Assembly (NCBI RefSeq): GCF_001552135.1
Contig: NZ_BCQP01000027.1
Span: 1 to 64,000, forward strand
Direction: 5' to 3'
DNA length: 64,000 nucleotides
From: Actinomadura chibensis NBRC 106107
GTDB lineage: Bacteria; Actinomycetota; Actinomycetes; Streptosporangiales; Streptosporangiaceae
Below are positions 59,301 through 64,000 of the stretch, in pieces (the stretch's first letter is position 1; each line of letters begins with the position of its first letter). The notes under the pieces were generated by a model, which ran no database searches, was not told the origin of the DNA, and saw only the letters and a list, made by a program, of their open reading frames with translations. Both the position numbers and the translations under genes were made by a program.

Positions 59301-59949
59301 CCGAGGAACGGTATCCGGACGGCCCAAGAACGCCGTAGACCGTGCAGAGAAATTGGCGCGCACCATGTGCCCTTTGGCGCGCGTCCGCATGCTTGGTCGC
59401 AGTCACAAGCATGGGCCCCCTGGAGAACAACGACGGCCCAGCCGGCCCCTCCTGCGCACTGCATTGAAGACCCCGGCCGTGTTCGGGCCGGTCACCGGTA
59501 CGGGGGAGCGGGGGCGCTCGACGCGATCCACGGGATCGACAGCCGCTGACGACAACGCCGACGGCGCGGTCGTCCACGTGCACGCTCTACGCCTCCGAAG
59601 ACGGCGTCTTCGACGGCTCCGCAGGCGCCAAGCGGGCGTCCCGCCTCCCGCGTGTCCCCGGGCTGATCCACACCGGCCCCCTACCCAACGCGCTGCCCCT
59701 GGGCCGCCTGCTCACAGGCCAGACCGGCCGGTGGCGCGGCGACTACGTCATCCGCTCCGGCAAACACGAACGCGGCAACCGGAACGTGTTCTGGGTCGAA
59801 CACCACGACGGAGGGTCCCACACACAGCACAACGGCCGCCCCCACCTCCGGGGCGGCCGTTCCTCATTCACCCACGCTCAGACCGCCCCGGCGGACACAC
59901 AACCAAGCACACCCGCTGGGGCCTACCTCACCAAGGAGGCCGCCCCATC
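59301..59949. other. Stretch without a supported gene; edge of element relic
   Basis: One plus-strand frame gives a protein-like run (GLIHTGPLPNALPLGRLLTG, then GDYVIRSGKHERGNRNVFWV, about 59640-59815) that I do not recognise and that lacks a start; it may be a decayed gene of the integrated element. A strong hairpin at 59831 ends it. Otherwise nothing is seen. Confidence 0.35.
59831..59861. terminator. Perfect 12-bp hairpin terminator
   Basis: AACGGCCGCCCC and GGGGCGGCCGTT pair perfectly around a 7-base loop; A-rich on one side and T/C-rich on the other, so it may work in both directions. It lies upstream of the excisionase-like gene. Confidence 0.7.
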
Positions 59950-60294
59950 ATGTCCGAACAGCCGCTGGCCGTGCCGCCCGACATGCGCCTGTTCAAGGTC
60001 GAAGACGTCATGACCCTGCCGTCTCTCGGTCGCAACACCGTCTTCGAACTCATCCGCTCCGGCCGCCTGCGGTCGGTCAAGCAAGGCCGTTCCCGCCTCA
60101 TCCCCGGCGCCGCCAGGCCGAACACGTTGCCTGATCCACGCCCGCCCGCCAGTCACGAAAGTCCGCTACACGACAAAGACCATGCTCGGCAACCCGGAAG
60201 AACCGGACGACAACGGAAACCGCAAACGACGGAATCGCGCCCGCGCCAACGTCCAGCGTTGGGTCTACGGAAAGACGCGCGACGTCGTCCATGA
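59950..60294 (+). CDS. Excisionase-like helix-turn-helix protein
   Basis: A 114-residue frame whose first 55 residues are a MerR/Xis-type DNA-binding domain: LFKVEDVMTLPSLGRNTVFELIRSG (pattern only), then LRSVKQGRSRLIP. It is the usual partner of actinobacterial tyrosine integrases. AAGGAGG precedes the ATG. After residue 55 the sequence is Pro/Arg-rich and unlike the family (expected ALxEYVxxL), so a frameshift or fusion with integrase sequence probably occurs near 60110. The N-terminal domain is believable; the C-terminal half probably is not. Confidence 0.6.
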   Translation: MSEQPLAVPPDMRLFKVEDVMTLPSLGRNTVFELIRSGRLRSVKQGRSRLIPGAARPNTLPDPRPPASHESPLHDKDHARQPGRTGRQRKPQTTESRPRQRPALGLRKDARRRP

Positions 60295-60972
60295 CAAGTA
60301 CATCAAGCTTCTCAATGAAACTAAGGAACGGCCGATAGCTACGACCGTGCCGACCGACGAGAAATACCCGACCTACTGGCTGAGCGAGGTCATCGAACCC
60401 AACCGCGAGGCGCAGACCTACGCCCAATACGAGACCATGGCCCGGCTGTACGTCATCCCCGCACTTGGCCGAAGCGACTGGACCGGCTGACCGTCCGGGA
60501 CGTACAGACCCGGGTCACGCGCCTGCCGAAGACGCGCCAGTGTTGCGCGCAGAGCAAGGACGCCGCCAGACCGAAACGACACTCCAATCCACGTAGGCGG
60601 CAAAGGTGCTGCGCTATCGGGCGATGCTGCCGGGCCTACCCGAGCCGCCGCACTATTCAAGCGGTAGGTAACACGCTGAGGGCTGCTCTCACACATGCCC
60701 GGACGTCTTCACCACCCGAACGGGAAGGCCGATCGAACCGCGGAACCTCAACCGTAGCTTCGCCCACCGGTGCCAGCGAGCTGGCATCCGAGCCATCCGG
60801 GTGCCCGACACCCGGCATACCTGCGGTCGGCTTCTGGCCGCGCTGGACGTCCACCCTCGGACGGCGATGCAGATCCTCAGACACAGCCAGATCAGCATCA
60901 CCATGGAGGTCTACGCCAGGTGCCGACCGAGGTCACCAAGGCAGCGCTCAAGCGCCTAGAGGATCACCTGCT
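60125..60972 (+). pseudogene. Tyrosine recombinase (integrase), decayed
   Basis: Pieces in successive frames match an actinomycete integrase: WVYGKTRDVVHDKYIKLLNE, YWLSEVIEPNREAQTY, YETMARLYVIPALG; then RLDRLTVRDVQT with the Cys motifs QCCAQSKDAAR and RCCAIGRCC; then VFTTRTGRPIEPRNLNRSF, DTRHTCGRLLAALDVHPR, LRHSQISITMEVYA. The catalytic H-x-x-R His is Pro (PDTRHT), the Arg-I segment is deleted, and at least three frameshifts occur. It ends 112 bases from the 3' end of tRNA-Pro, the expected integration site. Confidence 0.8.
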
Positions 60973-61042
60973 GCGTCCATCCGCGATCCTTGCCCACCGC
61001 CCTTGGAGTGGTAGCTGTACTTCACTGCTGGACGGACGGGAA

Positions 61043-61074
61043 AAGGCCGGGTCCGCTAGATCGGATCCGGCCTT
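61043..61074 (-). terminator. Terminator downstream of tRNA-Pro
   Basis: AAGGCCGGGTCC pairs with GGATCCGGCCTT (one G-T wobble) across 8 bases. On the minus strand it is followed by TTTTCCC, as needed for ending the tRNA transcript. Confidence 0.75.
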
Positions 61075-61083
61075 CGACCTGCT

Positions 61084-61157
61084 GTCGGGACGGCGGGATT
61101 TGAACCCACGACCCCTTGACCCCCAGTCAAGTGCGCTGCCAAACTGCGCTACGTCCC
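61084..61157 (-). tRNA. tRNA-Pro (anticodon GGG)
   Basis: A 74-base cloverleaf on the minus strand with all arms: acceptor CGGGACG/CGTCCCG, D stem GCGC/GCGC, anticodon stem CTTGA/TCAAG around CTGGGGG (U33 then GGG), T stem GTGGG/CCCGC with TTCAAAT loop, discriminator A. CCA is not encoded. It reads CCC proline codons (and CCU by wobble). Its 3' end faces the integrase relic, so it is the likely att site. Confidence 0.95.
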
Positions 61158-61251
61158 GGTGCCCGTTGGAGCGGGCGTGATTACTGTAGCGCAGTCTGCG
61201 AGGTCGTGCGTACCGAGATACGAGGCCGTGGATCTCTGGTAGGCAGGCCGG

Positions 61252-62151
61252 ATGGTGTGGTTGCGGACGGGGCTGGCCGGGATCGTGTGCCTTGGGTTGC
61301 TATGCGCGTGCGGCGGCGGTGGTGGGGTGGAGCGGGACGGGCCGCGGGACGGCGGTGGGAGCGCTCCGGTGGCGAGTGGGAGTCCTGAGGCGTCCAAGAA
61401 GGCCGCGCGTAAACCCCCGGTGGTCAGGGTGCCTCGTGGGGTGCGGGTTTCCTATGTGGTGTTCGAGCGCGGGCGGGTCGTCGCGGAGCGGCGGTCGCGG
61501 CAGACGTTCCGGTCGGCGTCGGTGGTGAAGATCCTCATCGCGCTCGACTTCCTGGAGCGGAACCGGGTGTCGGCGGCGGATCGGGCGCTGTTGCAGGTGA
61601 TGCTGCGGTCCAGTGACGACAAGGCGGCGACGGAGTTCTGGCGGCGGGGCGGGCAGCGGCAGGTCGTCGAGCGGATGGTCGAGAGGGTGGGGCTGGCGGA
61701 GACGGCGCCGCCGCCCGGCGACAAGCCCGGGTTCTGGGGGTACACGGCGCTCAGCGCGCGGGACGTGGTGAAGACGTACCGGTACCTGCTGGAGAAGGCG
61801 CCCAAGGGGCAGCGGGAGTTCGTCCTGGAGCAGTTGCGGAGGTCGACTCCGTGCGGGACGGACGGCTTCGACCAGACGTTCGGGATCCCGAGCGCCGCGA
61901 AGCGGCCGTGGGCCGTGAAGCAGGGGTGGTCGGGGTTCGGGGACGTCCCGGCGGAGCCGTGCCGGAAGGGCGGGGCGCGGCCCGCGGCGTGGCGGCCCGA
62001 TCTCGGGCTCGGACGGCCCGTCCTGCACACGACCGGCGTGGTCGGGGACGGCAAGATCGTGGTGGTGTTGACGCTGCAGCCGGCGGGCACGTCGTTCCGT
62101 ACGGCCGCCGCGCGGGTCACGGATCTGGCGAGGCAGCTCGTGCGGGTGTGA
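61252..62151 (+). CDS. Beta-lactamase-like serine hydrolase lipoprotein
   Basis: A 299-residue lipoprotein: signal peptide with lipobox LLCAC (Cys about residue 20), Gly/Ser/Ala linker to about 60, then a class A beta-lactamase/PBP-like domain. S-x-x-K is in RSASVVKIL (about 88-91), the second motif is SDD in RSSDDKAATEFW (SDN in true class A enzymes), and KQG in AVKQGWSG replaces the KTG triad. The deviations argue against an efficient beta-lactamase; a wall-associated hydrolase or binding protein is more likely. ATG at 61252 has a weak ribosome site. GC-rich, intact. Confidence 0.8.
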   Translation: MVWLRTGLAGIVCLGLLCACGGGGGVERDGPRDGGGSAPVASGSPEASKKAARKPPVVRVPRGVRVSYVVFERGRVVAERRSRQTFRSASVVKILIALDFLERNRVSAADRALLQVMLRSSDDKAATEFWRRGGQRQVVERMVERVGLAETAPPPGDKPGFWGYTALSARDVVKTYRYLLEKAPKGQREFVLEQLRRSTPCGTDGFDQTFGIPSAAKRPWAVKQGWSGFGDVPAEPCRKGGARPAAWRPDLGLGRPVLHTTGVVGDGKIVVVLTLQPAGTSFRTAAARVTDLARQLVRV

Positions 62152-62334
62152 CGCGAGTCACGCGCTGGTCCACGGTTCCGTCCGAGGAAGGTCATCGGAA
62201 CCGGTCGAGTTCGGACGTCAACGGAAAAGTCGGGCAAAGATCTGGACTGTTTGCGCGGTTCGAGGCGAATAGTCCGTGGGTGGCGTATGTAGCTTTTTTC
62301 TGCCAAGAGCAGCCTCGCCGGAACGGGGGACAGG

Positions 62335-64000
62335 TTGGCGGACGCGGAGGGCGCCTCGGCGCAGCACGGGGCGCACGTGGCGGACCTGGACGACCTGCGG
62401 GACGCCGCGCACGACCGCGCGGTGCTGTCGGAGGCGCGGGTCGTGCTGGCGCGGCGGCTCGGCGTCCCGCCCGCGGAGGCGCTGCAGCACCTGATCTGGC
62501 TCGCCCGCGACCTCGACATGGACCTCGCCGAGGCCGCGTCCCTGCTGGTCAAGGACGCGGGCGGCGGCGCGGTCGGGGCCGTCGCGGCGGGCCGGAACGC
62601 GCCCCGCGCGCAGGAGGCGACGGCGGAGCGCCAGGTCGTGCTGTCCGAGGCCGAGGACGTGCTGCGCCGGGTGACGGCCGAGGACACCGCGGGCGACGCG
62701 GAGATCCTCGCCGCGGTGCCGGACGACCCGGCCGCGCGGGCGGTGCTCGACGGGGCGCTCGACTCCGCGACGCACCTGGTCCCGGTCCGGGGGCCGGACG
62801 GACGCGTCGCCGACTTCCTCTACGCCGACCTCAACGACGTCGCCCGGGACATGTTCGGGCGCGGCAAGGAGGAGTTGACCGGGCTCCGCCTGCTGCAGAC
62901 GGATCCGGGCGCCGTCCTGAGCGGGCTCTTCGACGAGTACGTCGAGGTGCTGGAGGGCGGCCCCAGCCTGGAACGTTCCTCGATTCTTTACTCGACGGCG
63001 CAGCGGGGGCTGTCCCGGTCGTCCCGGATGAGCGTGCGGTGCGTCGCGGTGCCGACCGGCGTCTGCGTGACCTGGCGCTACCACTTCCACGAGGACCGGA
63101 TCGCGCGGCGCCTGGAGCGGGTGGAGCGGCTCGCCCTGATCGGGTTCGGCGAGTGGGACCTCGCGACCGGCGAGGCGGACTGGACGCCGCAGATGCTCGC
63201 CAACTACGGCCTCGCCCCGGACGAGGTGCCGCCCATGCCGCACGACCTGCCGAAGGTCGTGGCCGACGACGACCTCCCGCTGGTGGAGGAGGCCGTCCAG
63301 ACGATGTTCTCGCGCCGGGAGCCGGTGGAGGCCGAGCACCGGGTGATCGGCAAGGACGGGACGCCGCGGAACCTGTGGGTGTTCGCCGAGCCGGTCCTCG
63401 GCGAGTCCGGGCTGCCGGTGTCGATCAACATCGTCTCGCAGGACATCACGCGGCGGCGGGGCGTGGAGCGGGCGCTCGCCGAGACGCGCCGGCAGATGCT
63501 GAAGCAGCAGGAGCGCATGGCGCAGGAGCGGCGCGTCGCGGTGACGCTGCGCCGCGCGATCATGCCGGACGAGGACGAGGTGGAGCAGCTCCCCGGCCTG
63601 CGCACCGCGATCCGCAGCATGGCGGCCGAGAGCACCGCCCGGATCGGCGGGGACTGGTTCGCGCTGCGCCCGCTGCCGAACGGCCGGGCCCTGTTCGCGA
63701 TCGGCGACGCGGCCGGGCACGGCCTGCCCGCGGCCGCGTCGATGGCCCGCACCCGCAACGGGCTGCTCGGCCTGTCCTGCACGGGCGAGCCGGTCGGGCG
63801 GCTCGTCGGCTGGCTGAACGACCTGGTCAGCAGCATGGAGCCGCCCGCGACGGGCACCGCGATCGTCGCCGAGTTCGAGCCGCGCGGCCGCGTCCTCGAG
63901 TGGACCTGCGCCGGGCACCCGCCGCCGATCCTGATCCGGGACGAGCGGGCGGTGCCGCTGGAGGCCGTCCGGGACCCGCTGCTCGGCGCGATGCCGGAGT
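62335..64000 (+). CDS. ANTAR-PAS-PAS-SpoIIE (PP2C) phosphatase, 3' end beyond window
   Basis: At least 555 residues, running off the window. N-terminal ANTAR-like helical bundle (about 20-75; VLARRLGVPPAEALQHLIWLA), a PAS-like region (about 135-245), a second PAS (about 260-375; GFGEWDLATGEADWTPQM), a short coiled coil, then a SpoIIE/PP2C phosphatase from about 395 (LRRAIMP, RIGGDWFALRPL, FAIGDAAGHGLPAAASM, CAGHPPPILI). It would dephosphorylate a STAS-type antagonist after sensing a signal. An in-frame stop at 62290 leaves TTG 62335 (GGGGGACAGG site) or GTG 62377 as start. Confidence 0.88.
   Translation, partial: MADAEGASAQHGAHVADLDDLRDAAHDRAVLSEARVVLARRLGVPPAEALQHLIWLARDLDMDLAEAASLLVKDAGGGAVGAVAAGRNAPRAQEATAERQVVLSEAEDVLRRVTAEDTAGDAEILAAVPDDPAARAVLDGALDSATHLVPVRGPDGRVADFLYADLNDVARDMFGRGKEELTGLRLLQTDPGAVLSGLFDEYVEVLEGGPSLERSSILYSTAQRGLSRSSRMSVRCVAVPTGVCVTWRYHFHEDRIARRLERVERLALIGFGEWDLATGEADWTPQMLANYGLAPDEVPPMPHDLPKVVADDDLPLVEEAVQTMFSRREPVEAEHRVIGKDGTPRNLWVFAEPVLGESGLPVSINIVSQDITRRRGVERALAETRRQMLKQQERMAQERRVAVTLRRAIMPDEDEVEQLPGLRTAIRSMAAESTARIGGDWFALRPLPNGRALFAIGDAAGHGLPAAASMARTRNGLLGLSCTGEPVGRLVGWLNDLVSSMEPPATGTAIVAEFEPRGRVLEWTCAGHPPPILIRDERAVPLEAVRDPLLGAMPE

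Overview
The window is GC-rich DNA (roughly 70%, judged by eye) from a filamentous actinomycete. Several things point there: GTG/TTG starts with strong GGAGG ribosome sites, GTGA/ATGA gene overlaps, F420/flavin LLM oxidoreductases, a streptogrisin-type protease, ANTAR/SpoIIE signalling, an actinobacterial integrase type, and a tRNA without an encoded CCA. Actinomadura or another Streptosporangiales genus is a reasonable guess, but it is an inference.

Layout. (1) 1-12.6 kb is a stress and dormancy island: kinase/ATPase fragment, CBS-BON, OsmC, universal stress protein, cyclic-nucleotide-binding-like protein, class I aldolase, DUF1876, small membrane protein, and a complete nine-gene rotary V/A-type ATPase operon. 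Copies of a GGGACcTTCGgCCC palindrome, the pattern bound by DevR/DosR/OsdR dormancy regulators, lie before most of these transcription units, again at 12.57 kb and before the STAS gene at 20.3 kb. (2) 12.7-18.8 kb holds a MacB/FtsX-type ABC exporter, a HAF-repeat secreted protein and a trypsin-like protease. (3) 19-28.5 kb holds a broken GyrI-like gene, a decayed GAF fragment, a STAS anti-sigma antagonist, a 1576-residue six-module membrane protein, a secreted polysaccharide deacetylase and a PQQ-type beta-propeller protein.

(4) 30-44.4 kb is a polymorphic toxin locus. A perfect CRP-type palindrome lies upstream of a LamG/DNRLRE secreted protein. Next come a 2334-residue RHS-HINT protein with a C-terminal candidate GIY-YIG-like nuclease toxin, an Imm26-like immunity gene, and an SMI1/KNR4 (SUKH) gene beyond phage and relaxase debris. 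(5) 44.4-47.5 kb is scrap: tandem repeat, frameshifted genes, two IS5-family ends around a protease-inhibitor gene, and a truncated two-component system.

(6) 47.7-59.3 kb is a catabolic cluster: a divergent IclR regulator, then SDR, LLM oxidoreductase, NCS1 permease with a Cys-rich tail, NTF2-like protein, amidase, VOC protein, TPP-dependent E1 alpha and beta, a second LLM enzyme, and a convergent amidohydrolase. The substrate is unknown; a nitrogen heterocycle or amide is a guess from permease plus amidase plus flavin oxygenase. (7) 59.3-61.2 kb is an integrated-element relic (excisionase-like gene, decayed tyrosine integrase) beside tRNA-Pro(GGG). (8) 61.3-64 kb has a beta-lactamase-like lipoprotein and the start of an ANTAR-PAS-PAS-SpoIIE phosphatase.

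Several reading-frame breaks (ATPase subunit D, GyrI-like gene) lie in otherwise well-conserved sequence and may be sequencing errors.
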